A DNA stretch of 64,000 bases from Oceanirhabdus sp. W0125-5 (GTDB lineage Bacteria > Bacillota > Clostridia > Clostridiales > Clostridiaceae). Where the stretch lies: the NCBI RefSeq assembly GCF_027938815.1, contig NZ_CP115913.1:3816001-3880000 (forward strand), read 5' to 3'. This document shows positions 7,920-16,997 of the stretch, one piece after another. The position numbers and the translations under genes are program-made. Numbering within the stretch: the stretch's first letter is position 1; each line of letters opens with the position of its first letter. A model generated the notes under the pieces. The model saw nothing but the letters and a program-made list of their open reading frames with translations, ran no database searches and had not been told where the DNA came from.

Positions 7920-8073
7920 GACTAAATTCATAATTTCTTCATAAAACTTTAATTGTTTTTTTATTGACATTTAATTTTTTAGCAAAACTTTCATCACTAC
8001 CATCTTATTTCCTTAATCTATTCCAAATTTTATTAAGTAAGAAAATTCCTTTTACATTTTGTAATATTACTAG

Positions 8074-8097
8074 AGGAAAATATAAATACATGTCGAA
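8074..8097 (+). promoter_or_regulatory. Candidate Spo0A box and sigma-H-like promoter
   Basis: TGTCGAA at 8091-8097 is a perfect Spo0A core box 43 bases before the ATG at 8141. Nearby AGGAAAA (about 8074) and CGAAAT loosely resemble sigma-H elements. The rest of the 7920-8090 intergenic stretch shows nothing recognisable. The call is tentative. Confidence 0.3.
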
Positions 8098-8140
8098 ATT
8101 ATATTAGGTTGCGAATTTTTAAGTTAATCGGAGGAAAAAA

Positions 8141-8599
8141 ATGAATTTAGATAAAAATAAGCTTAATGCTATAGCCAATAGACTAATAAACAGAGCAATT
8201 AAAATGGGCTATAAAAAAGAAGATCTTGATGATTGTTACATCGAAGACCTTTTAAAGCAAACAAAATCTCTTAGAATTAGAGATTTCATTGAACTTTCCT
8301 ATTATAAAGGAATATTTAAAGGATTCCAGTACGTTGAAACATTATTAAATATTACAGATAAAAAAAATCTTAGTTCTAATGATTCAATAGATCTAAAAAA
8401 ACAAAATGCAGAGCTTATTAATAGACTAGAGACGTTAAATGAAATGGTCTTGAATATAAAGGAACCACCAAAAAGTACAGGTAAAATGCTTACAGATGGA
8501 AGATCTTTTGTTTCTTTTAGAAATGAATATTCCAGTAAAATTAGGCAAGCAATTAAAACAGCTTCTGAAAATAAGGATTACTTAGAAGAAATCAAATGA
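8141..8599 (+). CDS. Hypothetical protein, 152 residues
   Basis: I do not recognise this protein. It is soluble, charged and mostly helical, with no membrane segment and no cysteine cluster; a short coiled-coil-like stretch lies near residues 92-108 (LKKQNAELINRLETLNEMV). The start is well supported: CGGAGG lies seven bases upstream of ATG 8141. It is transcribed away from the Tad operon and ends just before a long hairpin. The adjacent Spo0A-like box suggests possible stationary-phase or sporulation control. Confidence 0.6.
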   Translation: MNLDKNKLNAIANRLINRAIKMGYKKEDLDDCYIEDLLKQTKSLRIRDFIELSYYKGIFKGFQYVETLLNITDKKNLSSNDSIDLKKQNAELINRLETLNEMVLNIKEPPKSTGKMLTDGRSFVSFRNEYSSKIRQAIKTASENKDYLEEIK

Positions 8600-8610
8600 T
8601 TATTAACATC

Positions 8611-8679
8611 AAAAATATGGGAGTGTACCAGGTCCGCAGACATAAATTTCCTACGGACCTGGTACACACCCATATTTTT
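8611..8679. repeat. Long hairpin: 26-bp arms with one mismatch, 17-base loop
   Basis: Arms 8611-8636 and 8654-8679 are inverted copies (for example GTGTACCAGGTCCG against CGGACCTGGTACAC). The outer AAAAATATGGG/CCCATATTTTT gives T-runs on both strands. It lies between convergent genes, so it can end transcription both ways. The long G+C-rich inner arm is larger than a terminator needs and resembles a dispersed palindromic (REP-like) unit. Confidence 0.75.
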
Positions 8680-8683
8680 ATTA

Positions 8684-9508
8684 TTATGTACTTTTATTAC
8701 ATCTTCCATAGTATTTTTCGAACCATTTAACCCCAAAGTCTACAGCTTTTTTTTGATTAAAAAGTTTCGACTTTGCTTCACCAATATAATTAATTGTTAC
8801 ATCACTTTCTTGCTCAAAATCTTTCCCAAGCAAATAGAATAATTCTGTTTTGAAATCAATCTCTTTAAATTCCTTCCACACTCTTTTTCCATCACTCATT
8901 ATAGGTGCACTACAAGTTGTTTCCTCATAATTTCCTGCTCTATATTCACAAAGATGAAAAGATGTATTATCTTCATATGTGGTACCCAATAATATTACCT
9001 TTGCATCTAAATCATATAGTCTTGCTAAAGGTGATCCCTCTCCTAAACCAAAATCCAATGAATGATTTTGAATTATCTCGTTTGAATTTTTACCCCATGC
9101 AGCAAAGGATACATTGTGATGATTACTTCTTAATACGTTATGAAATGTTCTGAAACATTCTACTATAGCACCCATACCAAATGTCGGTGTTATCTTAGGG
9201 TCAAATGCTGGCATTGTTTCTTTAACTATATCAACCCACTCTTCAGGTATAGGAGGATTTTCCCACAATGCAGGGTCTGAATAATCATCACTATGAGTAG
9301 GCATTATTATTGTACCAGATTCTGTAACTGCATCCATAAGTGCTTGAATTACAGCAACAGGTCCTCCACATACCCATCCTATAGAACTTAAAGAAGAATG
9401 AACTATAACATTATCTCCTTTTCTCAAACCAATCCTAATAAAATCTTCACTTAAAGATTTTCTTGTACTCAATTTTTCTGTTTTCTTTATAATGTTTTCT
9501 AAACTCAT
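8684..9508 (-). CDS. AAC(3)-family (Antibiotic_NAT) N-acetyltransferase
   Basis: A 274-residue member of the aminoglycoside N3-acetyltransferase family. Visible hallmarks are VIVHSSLSSIGWVCGGPVAV near the N-terminus (acetyl-CoA site), TIIMPTHSDDYSDPALWENPP, TPTFGMGAIVECFR, RSNHHNVSFAAWG with the catalytic-type histidine, and LGLGT-like VILLGTTYEDNTSFH. Length fits the family. Members acetylate the 3-amino group of aminoglycosides, but many clostridial chromosomal homologues (YokD-like) have unknown substrates, so resistance is not proven. Single gene with its own ribosome binding site (GGGGG) and bounded by the hairpin at 8611-8679. Confidence 0.85.
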   Translation of the reverse strand: MSLENIIKKTEKLSTRKSLSEDFIRIGLRKGDNVIVHSSLSSIGWVCGGPVAVIQALMDAVTESGTIIMPTHSDDYSDPALWENPPIPEEWVDIVKETMPAFDPKITPTFGMGAIVECFRTFHNVLRSNHHNVSFAAWGKNSNEIIQNHSLDFGLGEGSPLARLYDLDAKVILLGTTYEDNTSFHLCEYRAGNYEETTCSAPIMSDGKRVWKEFKEIDFKTELFYLLGKDFEQESDVTINYIGEAKSKLFNQKKAVDFGVKWFEKYYGRCNKST

Positions 9509-9614
9509 ATTATCCCCCAGACCTTATATCTTTTCATCTATTTCAAAATAATTAGCATAATTATAGCATATTAAAGAAAACTATTCCAATTATAATAATT
9601 AATAAACTTTATAT

Positions 9615-10244
9615 CTAATTATTACATTGCGAAAAGTACTCATCATCAATAGATTCTGTAATTTTACTGAATACAACGCTTCTATGCTCAATATCTCCAT
9701 GTATAAACTGAAAAACTGAATATATTTGATTTCTTAATACTTCCTTTGATAAATATTTTACACCTTCTTTCGGTATAAAATATAAATCTAAAGGAATGCT
9801 ACCGTCTTTTATAGGAAGATAATAATCTATGTTCAATCTATGAGCCCCTATTCTTTTATAAAAATCAATGCGTCGTTTTTGCTTTTCTCTTATTTTCTTA
9901 TTTACATGATTAGCTTCTTCAACTTCTACCATTATTCCTTTTACATTATTTCTTCTTTCAATAATTTTGTTAAAAAATAAAGTACCATATCCTTTACTTT
10001 GAAACTTAGGATAAATTGCTATATAATCTATCCATATAACCCTTGAATTTTCGTTTTCATAAATAAAAGCATATCCTAGTATTTCTTTTAAAATAAAATC
10101 CTTTGCAATTAAAAGTTTATATTTATATCCTCCCATTAATGATTCTAGCTGTTTTCTATCTTTTCTCTCATCAGCTGGGAAGTCTTTTTCATATCTCTCA
10201 TATATTATATTTAAATCATCAATTGATCCCTCAATTATGTCCAT
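9615..10244 (-). CDS. GNAT-family N-acetyltransferase
   Basis: A 209-residue GNAT protein. WIDYIAIYPKFQSKGYGTLFFNKII contains the acetyl-CoA binding motif A (Q-x-K-G-Y-G), followed by an unusually long C-terminal half ending in QFIHGDIEHRSVVF. The substrate is unknown. ATG 10244 follows GGAGGGG; a TTG four codons earlier is inside that site and is not preferred. Monocistronic. Confidence 0.75.
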   Translation of the reverse strand: MDIIEGSIDDLNIIYERYEKDFPADERKDRKQLESLMGGYKYKLLIAKDFILKEILGYAFIYENENSRVIWIDYIAIYPKFQSKGYGTLFFNKIIERRNNVKGIMVEVEEANHVNKKIREKQKRRIDFYKRIGAHRLNIDYYLPIKDGSIPLDLYFIPKEGVKYLSKEVLRNQIYSVFQFIHGDIEHRSVVFSKITESIDDEYFSQCNN

Positions 10245-10363
10245 AAACCCCTCCAATAATAATTAATTTTCAAACCTCTTAATTATATCATATAAATGTA
10301 TATATTTTTTCAATATTCTTAATAATAGCATCTAAACAATAAAGGAAAACACTGAATTCATTA

Positions 10364-10594
10364 TTAAATTTTAATACAACTTTTATGATTTACGTTCAAA
10401 AAATAAATACAGGGTGATTGATTATAGTCATTAACTCTAATCTTTCCCCTGCATCTCTTTTTATTATTCTCTTTTTTCTTGTCTTTATGAACTCCACAAC
10501 CTCTTACAACTTCTTCACTTGAAAATGGTGTTCTTGTTTTAACATATCCACCTTTGATAACAATATTATCTTTATTTTTCTTCTTTTTACTCAT
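10364..10594 (-). CDS. Small basic hypothetical protein, 76 residues
   Basis: Not recognised. It is lysine-rich at the N-terminus (MSKKKKNKDN), with three cysteines (GCGVHK, RCRG, SPCIYF) and a further one near the end (KSCIKI). A good AAAGGAGAG site precedes the ATG. The spaced cysteines could hold a metal, but no known motif fits. Monocistronic, between a GNAT gene and a zinc-ribbon gene. Confidence 0.5.
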   Translation of the reverse strand: MSKKKKNKDNIVIKGGYVKTRTPFSSEEVVRGCGVHKDKKKENNKKRCRGKIRVNDYNQSPCIYFLNVNHKSCIKI

Positions 10595-10749
10595 AATATC
10601 TCTCCTTTATTGTTTAATACTACTTAAAACATATTATATTATATGTTTATCAAGAGTTCAACTTGTCTTTATTTAATAATATAAATTTACTGAAGAGTTT
10701 ATGTTGATATAAAAATACCTACATAAACTCCCTAAACTTGTGTAAAACG

Positions 10750-11016
10750 TTATTTCCATCTCTTTAATGTTGGGAAGAATTCCTCCATGCTCTTTCTAGC
10801 CTGTTCTTCAGTTATATCTGGATTTGCTTTTACCATATGAGGTATACAAAACTGTATCATCTGTTCCATAGTCATATCGTCTTTAAAACTACCTTTTTCA
10901 TAGCAATATACACAATAATCTTCATTCTTACTTCCATCATTATTAGTTCCAAACATGCCTTCTTCCATTAAAGGCATCCCACAACTTTGACAAAACTTCA
11001 TATTACACTCCATCAT
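10750..11016 (-). CDS. Putative zinc-ribbon protein (zinc_ribbon_2 family)
   Basis: An 88-residue protein starting MMECNMKFCQSCGMPL, followed by FGTNNDGSKNEDYCVYCY: two CxxC pairs that form the zinc ribbon of this small family. The C-terminal part (TMEQMIQFCIPHMV, ITEEQARKSMEEFFPTLKRW) is also typical of the family. Its function is unknown. It has an AAGGAG ribosome binding site and stands alone. Confidence 0.8.
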   Translation of the reverse strand: MMECNMKFCQSCGMPLMEEGMFGTNNDGSKNEDYCVYCYEKGSFKDDMTMEQMIQFCIPHMVKANPDITEEQARKSMEEFFPTLKRWK

Positions 11017-11090
11017 AACAACTCCTTCACTTATTCATATAAATATGATAGCAAGAATAACTTGACAACAGAGTGTCATATTTAATGATA

Positions 11091-12566
11091 TTATTTAACT
11101 GATATTTGATTTAATTTATTAACAAGCTCTTCTAGAACTTTAAAGCTACCTACAATGTTATCTATTCTTCTGTCTTGATCATTAATATTTCCTAATATCT
11201 CTTCAACCGATGAGATAACTTCCTCTGAAGAGTGGGAAATTGCAGTTATTCTATTAAGGGCCTTTTGTGATGAATTCTCAATTTTATTCATCATTTCATC
11301 TGTTTGATTAGCTTTTTCAAATACTGTTTCTGTGTTTTCTTTTATGTTATTTATCAGTTCTTTAGTGGTCCCTAGTGAATTAATACTTTTATCAGCTGCT
11401 TGTTGAACAGTTATAACTTGTTCTGTAACATTTTTGATTTTACCATTAATTTCTTTTAATATTCCGGAAATTTCTTCAGTTGAATTATGTGAATCATTAG
11501 CAAGTTTTCTTATTTCTTCTGCAACAACAGAAAACCCTTTACCTGCTTCCCCTGCTCTTGCAGCTTCAATAGCTGCATTTAATGCAAGAAGATTAGTTTG
11601 ATTTGCAATTGCTGAAATACTCTCTAGTATACTACTTATTCTGTTAGCATGAATATTTAAATCATCTACATACATTACTGTCTCTTTAACACCAGAATTA
11701 ACCTTTTGTATTTCTTCAGTTAAATTATCAAATTGCTCTTTTCCAGTAATAACACTTGTTTTTGTGGATTTCGAACTTTCTTTAACTATATCTGTTGCTT
11801 TTACAATATTATTTACAGCTTTATTTTCATTATCTATATCCGCTGCAATCTCATTAACAACAAGCGCTTGTTCTTCAATACATTTTGTAGTATTAGAAAA
11901 CATCTGTGTAATATTTTTTGATATTTCTCCTGATACATTCACATTGTCTTTTAGCTCTGCGCTGAACTTACTTAAAATAGTTACAGATTCTTTTATTTCA
12001 TCAAGCATCTTAATCATTTTTTTCTTTTCTGAAGTAACAGTATAGTGTTTTTCCATTATTTCTTTATTAAGTGATTTGTTATTTAGAGCTTGTGCAATTA
12101 AAAATCCCATACAAATTATAGTTACAACAAGTACTATTATCAATCCAGGTATGTCATAAAAATCTCCGTAAAATTCTTCTCCAAAAGCAAAAAATCCATA
12201 TATTAATGTTGCACTTTCTAATAAAGTCAAAATAATTATTGCTTTATATTCTTGATATAATGAAATAATAACTAGAAAAAGAAATACAAATAAAAAAGAG
12301 GTTATATCATGAAAGATATGAACATGAAAAAAATGAAGAACTCCCATTCCAAAAGTAACAAAATACATTACATATTGATTAACTTTCCTTATTCTAGTTA
12401 AAAGTGTTGTAATAATACTGATTCCTAAACTTATAGGAACCATAATATATATAGTTTCTTTTGCCAAATTAGCAGTAATACAAAGTAATAGATACGCGAT
12501 AGTACTGATCCATAGCAACTTGGACATAAGTTTATTTTTTTTAATCATAAAATCATTATTAGACAT
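11091..12566 (-). CDS. Methyl-accepting chemotaxis protein with a multi-span membrane sensor region
   Basis: About 491 residues. The N-terminal 165 residues form about six membrane spans with hardly any extracytoplasmic loop, then a short linker without an obvious HAMP domain. The cytoplasmic signalling domain is a long coiled coil. The highly conserved hairpin tip lies around residues 310-350 ([38 protein letters not shown]). It would signal to CheA/CheW, which are not in this window. The sensor type implies sensing within the membrane. ATG 12566 has GAGG six bases upstream; an in-frame ATG four codons earlier lacks a site. Confidence 0.92.
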   Translation of the reverse strand: MSNNDFMIKKNKLMSKLLWISTIAYLLLCITANLAKETIYIMVPISLGISIITTLLTRIRKVNQYVMYFVTFGMGVLHFFHVHIFHDITSFLFVFLFLVIISLYQEYKAIIILTLLESATLIYGFFAFGEEFYGDFYDIPGLIIVLVVTIICMGFLIAQALNNKSLNKEIMEKHYTVTSEKKKMIKMLDEIKESVTILSKFSAELKDNVNVSGEISKNITQMFSNTTKCIEEQALVVNEIAADIDNENKAVNNIVKATDIVKESSKSTKTSVITGKEQFDNLTEEIQKVNSGVKETVMYVDDLNIHANRISSILESISAIANQTNLLALNAAIEAARAGEAGKGFSVVAEEIRKLANDSHNSTEEISGILKEINGKIKNVTEQVITVQQAADKSINSLGTTKELINNIKENTETVFEKANQTDEMMNKIENSSQKALNRITAISHSSEEVISSVEEILGNINDQDRRIDNIVGSFKVLEELVNKLNQISVK

Positions 12567-12737
12567 CTCAATCCTCATTTCTTTAAATAAATTTATTTTT
12601 TATACAAATTTTAACTTAGAGTTTTTAACATAATCTCATTTTTCCCTCCAAGTTATTATTTCTACATAATTTTATAAAAATCCTTCATATTTTCCATAAC
12701 TCGATTTTTTCAATAAAGCTTTAATTTTTAAAATAAC

Positions 12738-12766
12738 TTAAGGGATACCTATACGGTATCCCTTAA
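12738..12766 (-). terminator. Terminator of the degV gene
   Basis: A perfect 12-bp inverted repeat, TTAAGGGATACC (12738-12749) and GGTATCCCTTAA (12755-12766), sits two bases after the DegV stop codon. Confidence 0.75.
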
Positions 12767-12768
12767 CT

Positions 12769-13719
12769 CTACTCATGGTCTTTTAATTTACCTAATAGAT
12801 CATTTTTCATTTCCATTAAATCATTAAACTCATTAATAAATAACCCATCTCTCTTATGTCCTTTCTCAACAAAGAACATTGAAATTCCACCTAGTCCAAC
12901 ATGAGTACCAACAGCAACTCCCATTTGCATAATGAATATATCGCCATTAAACTCAGTTTCTTCTTGAATTTTGAGTTTTAAGTTTTCAGCAACTTTTTTA
13001 TCTGATGTATAACCCACAATAATAAAGTCAGTAACCTCTGGGTCATTTCTCTTAATAAATTCATCAATATAATGTTTAAGGACTTTTTTTCGACCTCTTT
13101 CTTTTGCTACTATTGCACCCTTACCTTTTCTCATAGACATTATTGGTTTAATCTTTAAAATCTTCCCAATGAATGCGCTTGCATTTGTTAGTCTGCCACT
13201 CTTAATTAAATGATCTAAATCATCAACTGCAAGAAAGTGCTTCACACTTGTTTTATATGATTCATTAAACTTTATTAATTCCTCATAAGTAGCTCCTTGT
13301 TCTCTTAATTTTGCAGTTTTTAAAATTAACCATCCACTTCCATGACTCATACCTTTTGAATCTACAACATGTATCTTAACATCCGAGTTTGGATTTTCCT
13401 CATAGAACATCTCCTTAGCCATTACACCCGAATAATATGCTCCACTTGTTCCACTTGACATACAAATACATAATATTTCAGTATGTCCCTCTTTAACTGC
13501 CTCATTCATAATTTTTAAATACTCATTTGGACTTGGCATTGCAGTTGTTACATCCTTTAACTCTTGAATCATATCATAAAATTCATCTGGTTGAATGTCT
13601 ATTTTATCTCTGTATGGCTTACCTTCAATGTTAATAGTTAAAGGTGCTACACCAATATTATATTTCTCAATTATATCCTGAGATAAATCACAGGTTGAGT
13701 CAGCCATAATTTTAATCAT
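12769..13719 (-). CDS. DegV-family fatty-acid-binding protein
   Basis: A 316-residue DegV-type protein. MADSTCDLSQDIIEKYNIGVAPL is the diagnostic N-terminus, with CMSSGTSGAYYSG, VDSKGMSHGSG, KSGRLTNASAFIGKILKIKP and GVAVGTHVGLGG. DegV proteins (FakB in staphylococci) bind a fatty acid and present it to the kinase FakA. The kinase is not here. It has a GGAGG ribosome binding site and is a single-gene unit with its own terminator. Confidence 0.92.
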   Translation of the reverse strand: MIKIMADSTCDLSQDIIEKYNIGVAPLTINIEGKPYRDKIDIQPDEFYDMIQELKDVTTAMPSPNEYLKIMNEAVKEGHTEILCICMSSGTSGAYYSGVMAKEMFYEENPNSDVKIHVVDSKGMSHGSGWLILKTAKLREQGATYEELIKFNESYKTSVKHFLAVDDLDHLIKSGRLTNASAFIGKILKIKPIMSMRKGKGAIVAKERGRKKVLKHYIDEFIKRNDPEVTDFIIVGYTSDKKVAENLKLKIQEETEFNGDIFIMQMGVAVGTHVGLGGISMFFVEKGHKRDGLFINEFNDLMEMKNDLLGKLKDHE

Positions 13720-13847
13720 AAATAACCTCCAAGTTTTATTAAAAACACAAATTTCTATTTCAAATCAACATTGTAATACTACTATGTCAATACTACCATG
13801 ATTTTAATGAATATGGAAGGAAGTAATTACTATAGATAGTAACCAAG

Positions 13848-13893
13848 AACTCCCAGTCATGCTATGACACTTGTCTACGCCTAACTGGAAGTT
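13848..13893 (-). terminator. Terminator of the proline-catabolism operon
   Basis: AACTCCCAGT (13848-13857) and ACTGGAAGTT (13884-13893) form a 10-bp stem with one G-T pair and a 26-base loop, 20 bases after the pruA stop. The loop is long and the T-tract weak, so it may be a partial terminator. Confidence 0.5.
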
Positions 13894-13912
13894 AATTCAA
13901 TATACTTTATCT

Positions 13913-15544
13913 TTATTTTTCATTCATGAATTTATATCTATAATTTTTAGGTGGATTAAATGTTTCTTTTATAGTCATTGGGTTCATCCATCTTAATAAG
14001 TTAAGTTTACTTCCAGCTTTATCATTAGTTCCTGAAGCTCTACCCCCTCCAAAAGGTTGTTGTCCAACAACAGCACCAGTTGGTTTGTCATTTATATAGA
14101 AATTTCCTGCTGAATGTAATAATTTATCTTTCATGTGAACAACTGCATTTCTATCATTTGCAAATATTGCTCCTGTAAGTCCATACGGAGATGTTGAGTT
14201 ACATAAATCTAATGTTTCATCTAACTTATCATCTTCGTAAATATATATTGTTAAAACAGGTCCAAAAATCTCTTCTTTCATTGATTTGAATTTTGGGTCT
14301 GTAGTAACTATTACTGTTGGTTCTATGAAGAATCCTTTGGAATCATCATATTCACCACCACAAATGATTTCTGCATCTGATGACTCTTTAGCGAATTCAA
14401 TATATGAGCATATCTTATCAAATGATACTTTATCAATTACAGCATTCATAAAGTTTGTAAAATCCTCTACATCTCCAACTTTTATTGATGAAATTTGATT
14501 GATTAGATTATACTCCATGTTACTCCATACACTTTTAGGAATATATGCTCTAGAAGCAGCTGAGCATTTCTGTCCTTGGTATTCAAAAGCACCTCTAACT
14601 AGTGCAGTGGTCAAGGCTTCATGATCGGCTGAATGATGAGCGAATATAAAGTCCTTTCCACCTGTTTCTCCTACTAATCTTGGATAAACTTTATACTTAT
14701 TTAAATTTTCACCAATCTTTTTCCATAATCCTTGAAATACTTTAGTAGATCCTGTAAAGTGTATTCCAGCTAAATCCTTATTATCTAAAATAATGTCTCC
14801 AATTTCTTTACCATAACCTGGTATAAAGTTTATAACCCCATCAGGCATTCCAGCTTCTCTTAATAATTCCATTACAAAATAGTTAGAATAAACAGCTGTT
14901 GAGGCTGGCTTCCATAATGCAACATTTCCTGCCATCACCGGAGCTGTAGGTAAATTCCCTCCTATAGAAGTAAAGTTAAAAGGAGTAATTGCAAAAACAA
15001 ACCCCTCTAATGGTCTGTACTCTAATCTATTCCAGTAATCTTTAGTGGACATTGGTTGATCACTATATATTTCTGTTAAATAATATGCATTAAATCTAAA
15101 AAAATCTATTAATTCACAAGCTGAATCAATTTCAGCTTGGAATGCATTTTTACTTTGACAAAGCATTGTTGATGCATTTATAACATCACGCCAAGGACCA
15201 GCTAATAGTTCAGCCGCCTTTAAGAAGATAGAAACTCTATGCTCCCACGGCATTCTTTCCCACTCTTTTTTTGCTTCCATTGCAGTATTAATAGCCATTT
15301 TTACTTCTTTTTCACCAGCGATATGATATGTTGCTAATACATGTTCTTTATCATGAGGTATAATACACTTCCCTGTTCTTTCTGTATATATTTCCTTTCC
15401 ACCTATAATCAGTGGTATCTCAATTGTCTCTGATTTTAATTCCTGTAATTTTAATTTTAGACTATCTCTTTCATTACTTCCTGGTTCATATGTTTTTATT
15501 GCCTCATTTTCTGGTTTTCTAATTTTAAAATATGCATTTTGCAT
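13913..15544 (-). CDS. pruA: L-glutamate gamma-semialdehyde (P5C) dehydrogenase
   Basis: A 543-residue NAD-dependent aldehyde dehydrogenase of the P5C dehydrogenase class. It oxidises glutamate semialdehyde (open form of pyrroline-5-carboxylate) to glutamate. Features include AITPFNFTSIGGNLPTAP, catalytic glutamate in LVGETGGKDF (near 293), the nucleophile in EYQGQKCSAASRAY (cysteine near 327) and MKEEIFGPVLTIY. The length fits the stand-alone 1-pyrroline-5-carboxylate dehydrogenase group. ATG 15544 follows GAGGTG by six bases; a GTG three codons earlier is possible. It is the last gene of the five-plus-one operon and supplies the second step of proline (or hydroxyproline-type) oxidation. Confidence 0.93.
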   Translation of the reverse strand: MQNAYFKIRKPENEAIKTYEPGSNERDSLKLKLQELKSETIEIPLIIGGKEIYTERTGKCIIPHDKEHVLATYHIAGEKEVKMAINTAMEAKKEWERMPWEHRVSIFLKAAELLAGPWRDVINASTMLCQSKNAFQAEIDSACELIDFFRFNAYYLTEIYSDQPMSTKDYWNRLEYRPLEGFVFAITPFNFTSIGGNLPTAPVMAGNVALWKPASTAVYSNYFVMELLREAGMPDGVINFIPGYGKEIGDIILDNKDLAGIHFTGSTKVFQGLWKKIGENLNKYKVYPRLVGETGGKDFIFAHHSADHEALTTALVRGAFEYQGQKCSAASRAYIPKSVWSNMEYNLINQISSIKVGDVEDFTNFMNAVIDKVSFDKICSYIEFAKESSDAEIICGGEYDDSKGFFIEPTVIVTTDPKFKSMKEEIFGPVLTIYIYEDDKLDETLDLCNSTSPYGLTGAIFANDRNAVVHMKDKLLHSAGNFYINDKPTGAVVGQQPFGGGRASGTNDKAGSKLNLLRWMNPMTIKETFNPPKNYRYKFMNEK

Positions 15545-15571
15545 TTTCTTCACCTCATTAAATTTATTTCT

Positions 15572-16720
15572 CTAAACAACAGATGGTTCTAAGACTAATT
15601 CCCCTCTTTCAAATCTATCTTTATCAAGCATGCTCACATCAATAGATGTTTTTTCTCCAAGAATTTGTTCAGCTAACAATATACCAGTAATTGGAGCTAG
15701 CATAAATCCATGACCACTATAACCTATAGCTTGATAAAACCCCTCTATTTCTTTTATTGGACCAAGAATCGGCTGTTTATCTGGAGTTATATTGTATAGT
15801 CCAGCCCATTGTCTTATTACTCTTAATTTTCCTAAGGGAGGTAACAATTCAGTTACCGTTTTGGACATTTCATCTAGAAACTGCCAACTTGAAGTGGTTC
15901 TTAGGTCTTTTGGCTCATTAGAGTCACCTCTCCCCATTATGAAAGATCCATGAGGCGTTTGTTGACAGTATATATTTAATGAAAACGACATAACCATAGG
16001 CTTTAGTATTGGTTCCACAGGTTCTGTTACTAATATTTGATGTCTCTCAGAAAATACAGGGAGTTCAACTCCTACCATATTTGCAATTTCCTTGGAATAT
16101 CCCCCAGCCGCATTAACAACAACTTCTGTAAAAATTTCACCCTTAGTAGTTATTACTGATTGTATTTTTTTGCTTTTAGTTTTTATTTCTATTACTTCAG
16201 TGTCTGTATAGAAGTTAACTCCTAATCTTTTTGCAGCTACAGCAAATGCATCCGTAGCTAGAAAAGGATTAAGATGTCCATCTTTTGAACAATAAGTTGC
16301 ACTTATTATCTTTTCTGTATTTAGATAAGGAACGATTTTCTTAGCTTCTAAAGGTGTTATATATTCAACTGGAATACCTAAACTTTTTTGAAGTTTAACA
16401 TTCTTTTTAAACTGCTCATCTTCTTTAGTCGTAGAAGCAACAATCAAATATCCTCCCTGTTTAAACTCAATATCCCTATGATATTGAAGTTCTTCTTTTG
16501 CGGTTTCAAAGAACTTAATACTTTCTTTAGCTAATGTACAATTCATTATGGTTCCCCACTGTTGTCTAACCCCAGCACCACACCTTCCAGTTGCACCACT
16601 AGCTAAATAGTTCTTTTCAATTACTGCAATATTCTTTACACCTTTTTTTGCAAGGTTATAAGCAATTGCACACCCAATTATTCCTCCACCAATAATTACT
16701 ACTTCAGCAGTTTTCTTCAT
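15572..16720 (-). CDS. FAD-dependent amine/proline dehydrogenase, catalytic (DAO-type) subunit
   Basis: A 382-residue D-amino-acid-oxidase-fold flavoprotein. The FAD-binding motif VVIIGGGIIGCAIAYNLAKKG is at the N-terminus, followed by GATGRCGAGVRQQWGT and, near the C-terminus, GFYQAIGYSGHGFMLAP. It resembles the beta subunit of archaeal/bacterial dye-linked L-proline dehydrogenases and HcnC/sarcosine-oxidase relatives. The neighbouring P5C dehydrogenase makes L-proline the most likely substrate; D-proline or hydroxyproline remain possible. ATG 16720 is preferred over an upstream in-frame ATG at 16750, which lies deep inside the preceding gene. Electrons probably pass to the iron-sulfur partner subunits. 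Confidence 0.85.
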   Translation of the reverse strand: MKKTAEVVIIGGGIIGCAIAYNLAKKGVKNIAVIEKNYLASGATGRCGAGVRQQWGTIMNCTLAKESIKFFETAKEELQYHRDIEFKQGGYLIVASTTKEDEQFKKNVKLQKSLGIPVEYITPLEAKKIVPYLNTEKIISATYCSKDGHLNPFLATDAFAVAAKRLGVNFYTDTEVIEIKTKSKKIQSVITTKGEIFTEVVVNAAGGYSKEIANMVGVELPVFSERHQILVTEPVEPILKPMVMSFSLNIYCQQTPHGSFIMGRGDSNEPKDLRTTSSWQFLDEMSKTVTELLPPLGKLRVIRQWAGLYNITPDKQPILGPIKEIEGFYQAIGYSGHGFMLAPITGILLAEQILGEKTSIDVSMLDKDRFERGELVLEPSVV

Positions 16721-16997
16721 GATTTTCAACTCCATTTGCAATATCTTCAAGCTTTATTGCCTTTGCAGGGGGTCTAGTATTAGAAACTTTAACATTTTCC
16801 ATTTTTTCATTAGTGAATTTTGAAATCTCCCTTTGAATTAATCCTCCACAGGTTTTCCCTTGACATGGACCCATTCCAGCCCTAGATATTCTTTTTATTT
16901 CTTCAACAGTTAAATATCCTTCATTGAGTAATTCTTTTATCTCTTTTAAAGTTATATCTGAACATCTGCATATAATAATACTATTTTCATCCATCAA
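16704..16997 (-). CDS. BFD-like [2Fe-2S]-binding subunit
   Basis: A 97-residue protein with IICRCSDITLKEIKELL and GMGPCQGKTCGGLIQREI: the four cysteines (CxC...CxxxxC) of a BFD-like [2Fe-2S] domain. It matches the small gamma-type subunit of four-subunit proline dehydrogenases and the middle domain of HcnB/SoxA-type proteins. It would bridge electrons between the two flavins. Its start overlaps the preceding gene by four bases and its end overlaps the next by 17, showing a tightly coupled operon. Confidence 0.85.
   Translation of the reverse strand: MMDENSIIICRCSDITLKEIKELLNEGYLTVEEIKRISRAGMGPCQGKTCGGLIQREISKFTNEKMENVKVSNTRPPAKAIKLEDIANGVENHEENC

Noticed and set aside
8684..9508. Proof of aminoglycoside resistance
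   Set aside because: Only family membership is visible; many chromosomal AAC(3)-like proteins have unknown substrates.
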